This document shows positions 26,539 to 35,731 of a DNA stretch of 64,000 nt, one piece after another. The stretch covers positions 2,976,001 to 3,040,000 of the forward strand of contig NZ_CP139698.1 in assembly GCF_034372165.1 (NCBI RefSeq). The letters run 5' to 3'. A program made the position numbers and the translations under genes. The first letter of the stretch is position 1. Each line of letters opens with the position of its first letter. Source of the stretch: Christiangramia sp. OXR-203 (GTDB taxonomy: Bacteria > Bacteroidota > Bacteroidia > Flavobacteriales > Flavobacteriaceae). The notes under the pieces were generated by a model. It worked only from the letters and a program-made list of their open reading frames with translations, was not told where the DNA came from and ran no database searches.

Positions 26539-28932
26539 TTACCAGAACATAGCCTTACCTCTTAACTTATTCCAGAAGCTTTTTTCCTCCTGACCGTAGA
26601 CGTAGCCATATTTGTTCCCATAACCAAAGTTTGATAATTCTACATCGTTCAGCACAAAGCCAACATCATGTAATTTTCCATCACGTTTCGCGTCCAGTGC
26701 AAATTCCTGTAATTTTTTCTCGGTGTATCCAGCTCTTACCATGTATAAAGTGAGGTCCGCATATTTATTGATCAGGAACGTATCTGCCACCAGCATAGAA
26801 GGTGCTGTATCCACGATTACATAATCGAATCCTGTTTCCAGCTCTGCAAACATCTGTGCAGATTTGTCCAGTCTCCATAGTTCAGCCGGGTTCGGAGGAA
26901 TACTTCCTGAAGAAAGAAGACTTAAATTAGAGTGTAAAGCAGACTGCTTAATAAGATTCTCCAGACTATGCGAGTTGTTGATCAGGTAATCACTAACTCC
27001 AAGCATACTTTTGGTCTCAGCTTCATATCGCTGTAGCTGAGGGTTTCTAAGATCGGCTCCTACAATTACTACTTTTTTACCAGTGTTCGCTAGGGTCACC
27101 GCCAGATTGAATGCAGCAAACGTCTTACCTTCACCTTTTACAGTAGAAGTAATAAAGATCTTTATACCTGTTTTCTTATCACCTTTATTAGCAAGAAGAT
27201 ATTGCAAATTGGTATGAAGTATTCTAAAGGCTTCTGCAAGAATAGACCTGTCGATTTTACTATCTACAAGGTCTTTATCTCCACGTTTCACTTTAGGTAT
27301 CTCTCCCACAACAGGAATCTCCTTTGCAACTTTGTCCAGATCTGCGCGATTCTGAATTTTATTGTTTAGCAGTTGACTTATATATATGATCAGGAAAGGA
27401 ATCAACATTCCCAGGATCAATGCCGCGAGCAATATGATCTTTGGTTTTGGGGATACCGGCTGATCTGAGCTATAGGCACTATCAACGATCTTTGCTTTCG
27501 GTGCTGTTACCGCAAGACTTAAAGAGTTTTCTTCTCTCTTCTGAAGTAGAAAAAGATAAAGAGATTCCTTTATGTTTTGTTGTCTCTCTATGCCTCTGTA
27601 TAATCTTTCTTTACCAGGAACTGCTGAAATTTTTGAACCTATCACTGCACTTTGCCGGTTAAGATCTTCCTGTGCAATTTTCATATTGTCACGCATACGC
27701 TGCAAACTCTGCAGAACATTGGCTTTGATCTGGTCGATCTGGTTATTAAGACTAATCACAATCGGGTTTTTTGCGGTAGATCCACTAAGTATACGATTAC
27801 GCTCCAGCACAAGATCATTATACTCCTGGATACGCTGATTAACAGATTGCTCAGAAATCCCAAGATTAGCAGGTAAAAGATCACCTTCAGAACCGTTACG
27901 CAGATACTCGATCATGGCATTGGCCAGTTCTACCTGAGTACCCATTTCCTGTTGCCGCTTATTAAATTCGCTGGCATTTTCTATAAACAAACTGGACTCC
28001 GCCTGAATATCGGTCAGGTTATTATCCTGTTTAAATTCTTCTTTTCCGGTTTCCACACTATCAAGCTCTTCATTGATGATGGATAAACGCTCATCGATGA
28101 ACTTCGCAGTATTACGGGCAACCAGATTTTTATCTTCGATCGCCTCACGGTTATATTCCAGGATCAATTGATTAAGAATATCCCTTGCTTTAGCTTTAAC
28201 GGGGTCTTCAAGTGAGAGTTCGATAAGACTCGAATTCTTATCGGTTAGATTCACCATCACTTTACTACGATAAACTGAAGCTACTCCTTCAATAGTACTA
28301 AACTGGATCTTAAGATCTGAAACTTCAGAAGCTCCTTCATCCTGAGGATTCAGTACAATAGTTGCGAAACCAACATCTACCGGTACACCTGGTTTGGCCT
28401 TTAAGGTTTTTCCACTTCCAGAATTTGTAAGTAGAAATTCATTAGCACTCCTGCTAACATGAAATTGGCTATATTCAGATTCCGGAAGATCTTTTAATTT
28501 TTGCTCGTCCAGTTTAAGGATTTGAACAAGGACAGGAGAATTCAGATATACTTCCTTCGCCGGGATTCCAGACTCATCTATGTACTGAACATTTAATTGT
28601 AATGCCTTGACAACTTCCGTCATCATACGGCGTGACTTCAGGATCCCGATCTCATTTTCGATGCTGTTGGTACCCATTCCAGAGAGAAGTCCAAGATCTA
28701 CGAAAGCCGACATTTCCGAAGATGCTCCTTTGCTGTCTTCATCTTTAATGATGATACTGGCAGTCGTATTATAACTGGCAGTCGTAAATTTAAGGTAGGT
28801 AAAAGCGAGGGCAACGCACACGATCACTGCCAGAAGAAACCATGGCCAGTATTTTAAATACTTTTCCAGTTCTTCTCTTAAATTGATCTCTTCCTCCTGA
28901 GGTCTGGGCGTATATTGGGGTGTTTGTGACAT
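26539..28932 (-). CDS. wzc: Wzc-like polysaccharide co-polymerase and tyrosine autokinase
   Basis: 797 residues. A Wzz-type chain-length domain is held by two helices (about 33-52 and 508-530) with a long periplasmic coiled-coil segment between them (about 280-470). A cytoplasmic BY-kinase domain follows: Walker A VKGEGKTFAAF, Walker A' VVIVGADLRNP and Walker B FDYVIVDTAP. The C-terminus has the tyrosine-rich tail (GYGNKYGYVYGQ) that is autophosphorylated in this family. Wzc controls Wzy-dependent polymerisation and works with Wza in export. The gene begins four bases after the wza stop and ends the locus. Confidence 0.93.
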   Translation of the reverse strand: MSQTPQYTPRPQEEEINLREELEKYLKYWPWFLLAVIVCVALAFTYLKFTTASYNTTASIIIKDEDSKGASSEMSAFVDLGLLSGMGTNSIENEIGILKSRRMMTEVVKALQLNVQYIDESGIPAKEVYLNSPVLVQILKLDEQKLKDLPESEYSQFHVSRSANEFLLTNSGSGKTLKAKPGVPVDVGFATIVLNPQDEGASEVSDLKIQFSTIEGVASVYRSKVMVNLTDKNSSLIELSLEDPVKAKARDILNQLILEYNREAIEDKNLVARNTAKFIDERLSIINEELDSVETGKEEFKQDNNLTDIQAESSLFIENASEFNKRQQEMGTQVELANAMIEYLRNGSEGDLLPANLGISEQSVNQRIQEYNDLVLERNRILSGSTAKNPIVISLNNQIDQIKANVLQSLQRMRDNMKIAQEDLNRQSAVIGSKISAVPGKERLYRGIERQQNIKESLYLFLLQKREENSLSLAVTAPKAKIVDSAYSSDQPVSPKPKIILLAALILGMLIPFLIIYISQLLNNKIQNRADLDKVAKEIPVVGEIPKVKRGDKDLVDSKIDRSILAEAFRILHTNLQYLLANKGDKKTGIKIFITSTVKGEGKTFAAFNLAVTLANTGKKVVIVGADLRNPQLQRYEAETKSMLGVSDYLINNSHSLENLIKQSALHSNLSLLSSGSIPPNPAELWRLDKSAQMFAELETGFDYVIVDTAPSMLVADTFLINKYADLTLYMVRAGYTEKKLQEFALDAKRDGKLHDVGFVLNDVELSNFGYGNKYGYVYGQEEKSFWNKLRGKAMFW

Positions 28933-28935
28933 TTT

Positions 28936-29730
28936 CTAATTTGTTATTAATACCACGAGTGAAATAAGGACAGACGCGATGGAAATATAAACTCCTGCAT
29001 TACGATTATAACTGGCACTTTGCAGCTGTGCACCATTTGGTTCCACATAAACCACATCATTTTGCTGAAGTGTATAAAATGGAGAATCCACTACTTCTGG
29101 ATTGGTAAGATCCAGGTATTCATAGGTCTTTTTACCACCATCTTCACGCATGACCAGTACATTCTTTCTTTTTCCATAGATATTTAGATCTCCGGCCAGT
29201 CCAAGTGCTTTTGGAAGCGTAAGATATTCATCCCGAACATCAAAAGTTCCCGGACGGTTCACTTCTCCCAGCACGCTAACCTGGAAGTTTACCAATCTGA
29301 TATTTACGATAGGACTCTGTACATATTCGCTAATAGAATCTTTTAATTTATTCTGAAGCTCCTGCCTGGTAAGACCAGCTACGTTGACAGTTCCAAGTAC
29401 TGGAAATTCTATATTCCCATCTCCATCTACCAGATACGTTTGTAACTGTTGTCTTCCTATAACCATCAATCCATTGGTAGCACCCTGCTCTGGCATCCCC
29501 ATTACCGGGAGATTAAAAGGCATCGCTGCAGCCTGCTCCGGAGCAGATACAACAACGGTCAAAAGATCGTTAGATTTTAATTTGAGACTTTTATCTATAT
29601 TTTCTTCCAGTCGCTCTCCGGCCTGTTCCAGTCCCTGGAAATAAACTATTTCCTTTCTGGAAACACAGGATGAAAGCAATAGAAGGCAGGTGAAAATCTG
29701 AATGAATTTAAAGATCTGGGGATACTTCAT
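28936..29730 (-). CDS. wza: Wza-like polysaccharide export lipoprotein
   Basis: 264 residues with a lipoprotein signal (LLLLSSC, Cys about 22), a polysaccharide export (SLBB-containing) domain (LKSNDLLTVVVSAPEQAAA; DGDGNIEFPVLGTVNVAGLT; VSVLGEVNRPGTFDV) and a C-terminal hydrophobic segment (SIASVLISLVVLIT). The family forms the outer-membrane channel for capsule or exopolysaccharide. In Bacteroidota these proteins are shorter than E. coli Wza and, as here, end in a helix. It is paired with wzc, four bases apart. A promoter candidate lies just upstream, so wza-wzc may also be transcribed separately from the rest of the locus. Confidence 0.92.
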   Translation of the reverse strand: MKYPQIFKFIQIFTCLLLLSSCVSRKEIVYFQGLEQAGERLEENIDKSLKLKSNDLLTVVVSAPEQAAAMPFNLPVMGMPEQGATNGLMVIGRQQLQTYLVDGDGNIEFPVLGTVNVAGLTRQELQNKLKDSISEYVQSPIVNIRLVNFQVSVLGEVNRPGTFDVRDEYLTLPKALGLAGDLNIYGKRKNVLVMREDGGKKTYEYLDLTNPEVVDSPFYTLQQNDVVYVEPNGAQLQSASYNRNAGVYISIASVLISLVVLITN

Positions 29731-29748
29731 AGGTTCAAAACTTTGGCG

Positions 29749-29756
29749 CGAATATA
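29749..29756 (-). promoter_or_regulatory. Candidate promoter for wza-wzc
   Basis: Minus strand TATATTCG, one base off TAnnTTTG, about 20 bases before the wza ATG, with TTGTG further upstream at non-ideal spacing. Weak to moderate evidence. Confidence 0.35.
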
Positions 29757-29808
29757 CTATTCTTTAATTTTTCTTTCACAATTATTTAACATCAGACTAG
29801 GTGTTCGC

Positions 29809-30927
29809 TTATCTTAACTCTCCAAGGAAACGAACCCAGTCCTGGTGATAATTTCTCAGGACATTAGACAACCTGGGCATTCCAATTCTGTAAGAAGCCG
29901 CAACCGGTTGTTCATTGTTATAGGTATACTCATACCTATATTCTTCAGTAGTTCTAAGCTCCATCTTCTTCCCGCGAAGAATAGAGCCGGGAAATAAGCT
30001 AAATGCAAACTGAAAACCTCCGGTAGTTCCTATATCTGTTCTGGAGGCATACAATCCTACCTCAGCCTGCGCAAATTGTTTGATGAGATCCAGCCGAACT
30101 CCTTTATCCTCATACAGGAACTGTCCCGCACTTAATTTCAAGCTGGTATTCTGAATTCCTGTTCGCCACTCGGTATCGGCTACCAGGTAGAGTTCATTCA
30201 TAGAAGTACTATATTTCTCAAAACCATTGAGCCAGTAGAATCCGGTTAATCCTGCACCAAGACCAAAACTCCAGTTAGATCTTAGATCAGCATAACGATA
30301 TTCGAGATCCAGACCATACCGGTCATTGTAAAAACCACCAACACTGGCTGCTATAAAATGATCATTCCACGGCTGGTTGAAATAGTGCAGCATCGTAGGA
30401 GCAGCTCGTAACTTCATCCCCTGGTTATCATAATTATTGTTTACCGGAATGCTCAGTCCAGTTTGAAGACTAAGACCTCTGGCGAAATAAATCCTTGTAT
30501 CTAAAATGATATTGAACTTCGTCTGGAAAGGATCTGTATAAAAACCAAAGCGATTAGCCAGCCTGGGTTGAATACGAAACTGCCAGCGATAGTTTTTAAA
30601 TGGCTTATTAGCCTCTTGATAAAAACTACGCAACTCTTGCTCGACCTCCAGAATTTGAAAGTCTTCTGAATAACCAGCCACAAGATTATTGTGATGAAGT
30701 GGAAAATATTCATATTTTTCTTCTGAAGCTTTAGGATTCATGGCTTGGATCAAACTGAAGCCAGGATTTCTATAAATGCGATTTTCAAAGATCACTTGCT
30801 CACCTTCTACGGAAGGATACAGCAAAACATTTTCAAAACCAGACTGTCGCAGACTATCCTTAAGTTGTTGAGAGGAGGCTTCCGCAGCAAAAACTAACAG
30901 CACGATAAAAGCCAGTATCCTATTCAT
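29809..30927 (-). CDS. YjbH-like exopolysaccharide protein, C-terminal-half homologue
   Basis: 372 residues with a signal peptide (about 1-19, ending SSQ). After that come many alternating beta-strand segments typical of an outer-membrane barrel (RWQFRIQPRLANRFGFYTD; LSLQTGLSIPVNNN; GLDLEYRYADLRSNWSFGLG). The beginning (SGFENVLLYPSVEGEQVIFENRIYR) matches the pattern in the second half of YjbH (DUF940). The start overlaps the end of the upstream gene by eight bases. The two together are about the size of one E. coli YjbH, which suggests a split version. YjbH-type proteins are linked to exopolysaccharide secretion. The assignment is by pattern, moderately sure. Confidence 0.6.
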   Translation of the reverse strand: MNRILAFIVLLVFAAEASSQQLKDSLRQSGFENVLLYPSVEGEQVIFENRIYRNPGFSLIQAMNPKASEEKYEYFPLHHNNLVAGYSEDFQILEVEQELRSFYQEANKPFKNYRWQFRIQPRLANRFGFYTDPFQTKFNIILDTRIYFARGLSLQTGLSIPVNNNYDNQGMKLRAAPTMLHYFNQPWNDHFIAASVGGFYNDRYGLDLEYRYADLRSNWSFGLGAGLTGFYWLNGFEKYSTSMNELYLVADTEWRTGIQNTSLKLSAGQFLYEDKGVRLDLIKQFAQAEVGLYASRTDIGTTGGFQFAFSLFPGSILRGKKMELRTTEEYRYEYTYNNEQPVAASYRIGMPRLSNVLRNYHQDWVRFLGELR

Positions 30928-31696
30928 CAGTTCTAAGCTTTTGCGGTAACAAATCCAGTTTAAAATTCACAGAAGCCGAATAGCTGAATTCTTTAAGTTC
31001 ATAACTGGTTAATTGCAGGCTCAACCAATTTAAAGGAGTTACAAATAAACCTGCATTTATAGTATTAGAGTCGTGCTCGAGCATAAGTCCGCTCCAGGCA
31101 ACCGGCTTGTATATAATAGATCCAAAAAATCCTGATAAGTAATTAGTATCCAGAAAATCTGATTTCTTTTCCACAAAAACATCGAAGTAGCTGTCGGAGT
31201 CTTTTTCTCTACGGAATACGTAGGGAGAACCATATCCAGCTGATACTTGGAGATCTCCCAAAGAGTGTTCGAAGTTTTTAGTTAATACAATATAATCATG
31301 GGAGAGATAGGGAGCAGCAGAACCTGGTGGTGAGATACCAAAAACGATAGCTGGTACCCATCTTTTTTCATTCAGTAACTTAATTCGAAGATCAAACTGG
31401 CGATCGCCAATTCCTAGCCTGTTTTGCTCAGCTATTTCTCTTCTATAGGCAATGCTCAGGTTAGCGGCCAGGAAAGTAGTAAAATTAACCCGGGCGTTGT
31501 AGAAGTAAACCTCATCCCCTATTTCTCGTGTAAACATGCTGTATTCCCCTGGCAATCTTGCTACGGAGAGACCCAAAGGTTGTTCCTCCAGCCACAATGC
31601 TGTAGGAGTATTTACAGTACCAGGCTTTCCCATGATGTTCACCTGGGAAAATACTGAAGTAGATAACAATAAAAATATATACCTTAAGCTTAGCAA
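30920..31696 (-). CDS. YjbH-like outer-membrane protein, N-terminal-half homologue
   Basis: 258 residues with a signal peptide (about 1-18). The mature start NIMGKPGTVNTPTALWLEEQPLG is the YjbH/DUF940 signature (G-x-x-G-x-x-x-x-PTA). Beta strands follow (NFTTFLAANLSIAYRRE; FDLRIKLLNEKRWVPAIVFGI; DLQVSAGYGSPYVFR), ending in a typical barrel-like segment. It is co-translated with the downstream partner (eight-base overlap). Probably an outer-membrane component helping export of the polysaccharide made by this locus. Confidence 0.65.
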   Translation of the reverse strand: MLSLRYIFLLLSTSVFSQVNIMGKPGTVNTPTALWLEEQPLGLSVARLPGEYSMFTREIGDEVYFYNARVNFTTFLAANLSIAYRREIAEQNRLGIGDRQFDLRIKLLNEKRWVPAIVFGISPPGSAAPYLSHDYIVLTKNFEHSLGDLQVSAGYGSPYVFRREKDSDSYFDVFVEKKSDFLDTNYLSGFFGSIIYKPVAWSGLMLEHDSNTINAGLFVTPLNWLSLQLTSYELKEFSYSASVNFKLDLLPQKLRTDE

Positions 31697-31710
31697 TTTA
31701 TAGATATAAA

Positions 31711-31750
31711 AACTGCCCTAATCATCAATAATCATTGTGAAAGGGCAGTT
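31711..31750 (-). terminator. Terminator after the 349-residue lipoprotein gene
   Basis: Stem AACTGCCCT (31711-31719) and AGGGCAGTT (31742-31750) with a 22-base loop, followed on the minus strand by TTTTTATA. It separates the lipoprotein gene from the YjbH-like pair. Confidence 0.65.
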
Positions 31751-31769
31751 ATAGATTGATCATTAAATA

Positions 31770-32819
31770 TTAGTTACCACCACCCTGGTTATGACAGGTA
31801 TTCAAGGCTGTATTTAATACGGTTAAAGCTCTGGTTCTTATCTGTTCAAAATTACCATTTGCAGTATTTTCAAGACTTAAGATCTGGGCAGTGATTCTCG
31901 CCAGGTTCTCGGTCAATCTTTGTGCTACTAAAGCGTTGGCTGCAGAATTCCATTTAGAAACATCAGATTTTCCTTTGATCAGGTAAAGTACCGCATACTT
32001 TCTAAGTGCAGCAGCACGAGCATCATCATCGGTCGCCTGTGCATAAGCCAATAGTGCTTTGGAAGCAGTCGCAATCTCAGCAAGGTAAGTTTGAGTTCCA
32101 GCAGTAATATTAGTCTCAGCAGATTCCTTTATAGTATTAGCATTGGAAACCTTATCATTTTCATAATTGGTGATTTCTTCCAATTGTGAAGCAAGTGTTG
32201 CTGTAGGCTCTTCAAGGGCAGCATCAAATGCCTCATTCGCAGCATCATAACAAGGTCCTTCCTGAAAAGTTTCACTAAATTCATTTTTTGAATCCAGGTC
32301 AAGTCCGTTTCTGGATAGTGCAGAAGCTGTATCAAAATCTGCACTAAAATTGATCGTTGGCAATAATGCCAGAACATCTGCCGGAGCATTCTCCAGTGCT
32401 GTTGCTGCTTCAGCAAGATCACCATCCAATGAACTCATAGCAAGGATCTCATCTATACGAGCATCGGTTAAATTTGCTGCCTCATCCTGAACTCCGGCGG
32501 GTAAGGTAGCCGCAAAATTATCTGCTGTATTTAAATTCGCCTGGGTTTCTGCGCTAAGATCTCCACCGGCTTCCAAGTCACTAAGTACATTTGCTGTAGC
32601 TTCTGATTGTTCTACTCCTCCAAGATCTACTTCTTCTAAAGTGATCTCTTCGATATCAAGTTCAGGCATTTCACCTATATCTTCGAATTGTTCTTCGAAT
32701 TCAAATTCTTCCGGAGTGTTGTCATCGTCGTTGCTACAGTTAGTTAGCATAAGACCTGCAAATGCAAGACTTACATAAAGCGCAGGACGCGCAAGTACAT
32801 TGGTAAAGCTATGTTTCAT
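31770..32819 (-). CDS. Acidic lipoprotein of unknown function within the polysaccharide locus
   Basis: 349 residues. A lipoprotein signal (LAFAGLMLTNC, Cys about 28) is followed by DDDN and a very acidic stretch (to about residue 70; many Glu and Asp). The rest is Ala-, Leu- and Asn-rich and looks wholly alpha-helical (FAATLPAGVQDEA; AATALENAPADVLALL; ATASKALLAYAQATDD). Two cysteines remain (GPCYDAA and NTCHNQ) and could form a disulfide. I do not recognise the family. The acidic region after the lipid anchor resembles a surface-export signal seen in some Bacteroidota lipoproteins, which is inference. Its position between WecA-like and YjbH-like genes suggests a role in polysaccharide export or attachment. 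Confidence 0.6.
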   Translation of the reverse strand: MKHSFTNVLARPALYVSLAFAGLMLTNCSNDDDNTPEEFEFEEQFEDIGEMPELDIEEITLEEVDLGGVEQSEATANVLSDLEAGGDLSAETQANLNTADNFAATLPAGVQDEAANLTDARIDEILAMSSLDGDLAEAATALENAPADVLALLPTINFSADFDTASALSRNGLDLDSKNEFSETFQEGPCYDAANEAFDAALEEPTATLASQLEEITNYENDKVSNANTIKESAETNITAGTQTYLAEIATASKALLAYAQATDDDARAAALRKYAVLYLIKGKSDVSKWNSAANALVAQRLTENLARITAQILSLENTANGNFEQIRTRALTVLNTALNTCHNQGGGN

Positions 32820-32886
32820 AAAATTGGTTTTAAAAAAAGATTAATTGAAATTGAAGTTGAGTATAGTTAGAATTAGTAGTTAAGAT

Positions 32887-34074
32887 TTAATAGATCGACG
32901 CTGCACGCAATACTTTTCGAAGTTTAATTCGTACCCCATTTGGCCGCAGTGTAATATGTTCTTTGTAGTATTCAGCTCTTTTTTTAAGGGTTTCAAAAAC
33001 CAGAGCCATAAAAACAAAACCGACAAGCATTAGTCCCGATAATAACATACTATTAAGGTATGGTCCCGCTAGTATATAAACGCCCACTACCCCAAGATTT
33101 ATAAAACCAAGACTCATGCTTGCCTGCACATGGCTCATTTTATTATCTAGCATGACATGATGTAAATGATTACGATCTGCTTCAAAAGGACTTTTCCCAT
33201 TTCTAAGCCTGATGATCATCACCCTAAGAGTATCAAACACTGGTAAAAAGAGAACAGATAATAAAAAAAGAGGTCTGTTTTCAGGCATAAATCCTTCCGC
33301 CATCATTTCAGGAGAATGTTTCATTACCAGGATCTTTAAACTAAGAAAGGCAATAATAAACCCTATGATAAGCGATCCACCATCTCCCATAAAGATCTTT
33401 CTACGGGAATTTGAAAAATTAAAGCGTAGGAAGGCCGCCAGAATTCCCACAACGCTTATACTTATCAAAACATAGTAAGGCTCTTTTACCGTAAAAAATA
33501 CGAAAGAAAAAACACTGCATATGACGATCCCTGCAATACTTGCCAGACCATCGATACCGTCAATAAGATTGTAAGCATTGATGAGAGCAACAACTATAAA
33601 GAGTTTTAAAATATAGCCTGCTATAAGTGGCAAGTTACCAATCCCTAGAAATCCATTAAGACTTTCCAGATGCAACTCGGGTGAGAATATGATAAATCCT
33701 GCAGCAAAGACCTGGCTAACCAGCTTCAGTTTTGCGGTAGATATTACCAGATCGTCTTTAAGTCCAGCCATAAAGAGTAAAGTAAGCCCAATGATCAAAT
33801 GATTCCCGGTAAAGGAAGTTCTTAAGCTTTGGAGCAAACAAATGATGAGAATCAAGACTACAAAGAAAGCCACCCCTCCAAAAGCGGGAACTTTAAGTGT
33901 ATGTGAACTACGATGATTGATCTCGGTTACCAGTCTTTTTTCCTGGCTAACCCATAAAACCTTCGGTATAAAATACCAGGTAAGGATAAAGGCTAACAGG
34001 AAGGTAGAAGCAGTAAAGAAACCGAAATTGCTATGGAAAAGATCCAGAAGCACCTGATGGTCTAAAATATTCAT
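32887..34074 (-). CDS. WecA/MraY-family undecaprenyl-phosphate sugar-phosphate transferase
   Basis: 395 residues with about ten to eleven membrane helices. Motifs of the polyprenyl-phosphate N-acetylhexosamine-1-phosphate transferases are present: FGGVAFF, NAYNLIDGIDGLA (the catalytic D-D-like region), FMGDGGSLIIGF and DRNHLHHVML (the HLHH loop). It is WecA/TagO-like rather than MraY. It would start each repeat unit by moving a HexNAc-1-phosphate from a UDP-sugar onto undecaprenyl phosphate. It ends the biosynthetic part of the locus. No WbaP/WcaJ-type transferase is seen, so this is the likely initiating enzyme. Confidence 0.9.
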   Translation of the reverse strand: MNILDHQVLLDLFHSNFGFFTASTFLLAFILTWYFIPKVLWVSQEKRLVTEINHRSSHTLKVPAFGGVAFFVVLILIICLLQSLRTSFTGNHLIIGLTLLFMAGLKDDLVISTAKLKLVSQVFAAGFIIFSPELHLESLNGFLGIGNLPLIAGYILKLFIVVALINAYNLIDGIDGLASIAGIVICSVFSFVFFTVKEPYYVLISISVVGILAAFLRFNFSNSRRKIFMGDGGSLIIGFIIAFLSLKILVMKHSPEMMAEGFMPENRPLFLLSVLFLPVFDTLRVMIIRLRNGKSPFEADRNHLHHVMLDNKMSHVQASMSLGFINLGVVGVYILAGPYLNSMLLSGLMLVGFVFMALVFETLKKRAEYYKEHITLRPNGVRIKLRKVLRAASIY

Positions 34075-34154
34075 TCTAAATAGATTATAGGGTTAAATAC
34101 AATTTAACCTGCATCTTGTAGGGAGATATGGTTTTTGGTCGATTAATTTGAATA

Positions 34155-34162
34155 CAAAGTTA
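34155..34162 (-). promoter_or_regulatory. Candidate -7 box upstream of the WecA-like gene
   Basis: Minus strand TAACTTTG, an exact TAnnTTTG match, 80 bases before the WecA-like ATG and just after the end of the preceding glycosyltransferase gene. The -33 position is not consensus. It could allow separate expression of wecA-like and downstream genes. Confidence 0.4.
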
Positions 34163-34168
34163 AAAATT

Positions 34169-34915
34169 TTAACGTAGATAAAACTGCTTTACCTTCGTTA
34201 AATTTTTAGAAATCAATATTCTATAAGGATTACCAATCTTGTTTGCAGAAATCGCAGAAAAGTCTTCTTTTGATTTCATAATTATGTTTTTTATACTACG
34301 ATTGCTTGCCCCACCTACTCTCATTTTTGTAATTACTTTAGGTAAGTATTTAAATTTTAAATTGGAATCAGAAAATATACGCAACATTAGATCATAATCT
34401 GCAGCAATGTTGTAATTTAAATTGAAGTTGCCATGTTTCTCATATACTTCTTTTCTAAGAAATAAAGTAGGGTGCGCCGGCATCCAACCTTTTTTCAATA
34501 AATCTGAAGCAAATTGCTTACTTTTCCAATATCGAATTATCTTAGAAGTGTCCTCTTTATTCACATACTGAAGATCTCCATACACTCCGTCTACACCATT
34601 TTCCTGAAAAGCAAGTGCCACTTCTGAAATGATATTTGAAGTAGCTAAAAAATCATCGGAATGTACCAAGCCAATAATTTCGCCTGTAGCCAAGTTGACA
34701 CCTTTATTTAGAGCATCATAGATACCATTATCCTTTTCAGATATGATATTTTTTTGACCCTGATATCTTTCTACCTTTAATAAGGTATCATCTTTAGATT
34801 TTCCATCTATAACCAGCCACTCAATGTTTGGATAATCTTGTTCTTCAAGGCTTGAGATAACCGAAGCAATATTTGCGGCACTATTAAAAGTTGCTGTTAT
34901 AATTGAGATTTTCAT
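34169..34915 (-). CDS. Family 2 glycosyltransferase
   Basis: 248 residues of GT-A fold. The start MKISIITATFNSA and EWLVIDGKSKDDTL give the nucleotide-binding motif. VHSDDF is the DXD-like metal site, and ISEKDNGIYDALNKGV is typical of the WcaA-like branch of GT2. No membrane helix. It probably adds one sugar to the lipid-linked repeat unit. Donor and linkage cannot be read from the sequence. Its ATG overlaps the stop of the upstream glycosyltransferase gene by one base, so the genes are coupled. Confidence 0.88.
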   Translation of the reverse strand: MKISIITATFNSAANIASVISSLEEQDYPNIEWLVIDGKSKDDTLLKVERYQGQKNIISEKDNGIYDALNKGVNLATGEIIGLVHSDDFLATSNIISEVALAFQENGVDGVYGDLQYVNKEDTSKIIRYWKSKQFASDLLKKGWMPAHPTLFLRKEVYEKHGNFNLNYNIAADYDLMLRIFSDSNLKFKYLPKVITKMRVGGASNRSIKNIIMKSKEDFSAISANKIGNPYRILISKNLTKVKQFYLR

Positions 34916-35727
34916 TATTTAGAATAATTTTCGGAAAGCTCCTTTAATTTTAGATCTATCATCCATTCATAAGTTTTTCTAAGCTTACAAAAAGTATATC
35001 CTGCCTTACCATTCAGAAAACCGCCCCTAAACACATATAGTCCTATAAATACTATCCATGGTTTAAAGGGCAATTTATATATAAGTCTCTTCTGTGTTTT
35101 TCTTCTAAGAACAGGATCTTTAGAAAGCAGATCCCTTATTTCAACCTCTTCATTTAATTCTTCCTTTAGCTTTTCAGCTTCCATAAGAGAATAACGGTTG
35201 TGTTTATCGAACCACCAGCTCAAACCCTTATTAAATGGAAAGTGAATCAAATGTTCCATTAGCTTTCCTTCTTTACCTTCTGTGAAATATTCCTCATTGA
35301 TTTCACGTTCAACCCTTACCTCTCCATTCTTAAATAATCTTGGAAACCAAGTAGGATATCCGCTACTTTGTTTAATCCATTTGCCCTGAAACATATCCTT
35401 TCTACGTACTCTATATAAGAATGCAGGATTGGATTCAGAAATAGTACTTAAAATTTCAGTTTTCAGTTCCTGAGGAACAATTTCGTCCGCATCAACCATT
35501 AATACCCAATCTGATTTTGGGCTTATTTCTTTTAAAGCGGCATTTCTCTGATTTGCATAATTATCAAACTTTCTTTGAATTACAGTCGCTCCAAAATCAC
35601 GAGCTATATCCAAAGTCTTATCGGTGCTGAAAGAATCAAACACAATTATTTCATCGACAAAATTTAATGCTGATAAACATTTTGCAAGAATATTTTCTTC
35701 ATTGTAAGTAAGAATAATAGCTGACAT
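34915..35727 (-). CDS. Family 2 glycosyltransferase (WaaE/KdtX-like)
   Basis: 270 residues from the ATG at 35725-35727 (MSAIILTYNEENI), which lies four bases after the preceding gene. An earlier in-frame start at 35808 would overlap that gene by 77 bases and adds non-homologous sequence, so I reject it. Motifs are FDSFSTDKTLDIA, WVLMVDADEIVP (DXD) and YANQRNAAL. The family resembles WaaE/KdtX beta-1,4-glucosyltransferases of lipopolysaccharide core but functions widely in capsule loci. The sugar is unknown. Confidence 0.87.
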   Translation of the reverse strand: MSAIILTYNEENILAKCLSALNFVDEIIVFDSFSTDKTLDIARDFGATVIQRKFDNYANQRNAALKEISPKSDWVLMVDADEIVPQELKTEILSTISESNPAFLYRVRRKDMFQGKWIKQSSGYPTWFPRLFKNGEVRVEREINEEYFTEGKEGKLMEHLIHFPFNKGLSWWFDKHNRYSLMEAEKLKEELNEEVEIRDLLSKDPVLRRKTQKRLIYKLPFKPWIVFIGLYVFRGGFLNGKAGYTFCKLRKTYEWMIDLKLKELSENYSK

Positions 35728-35731
35728 GAAA

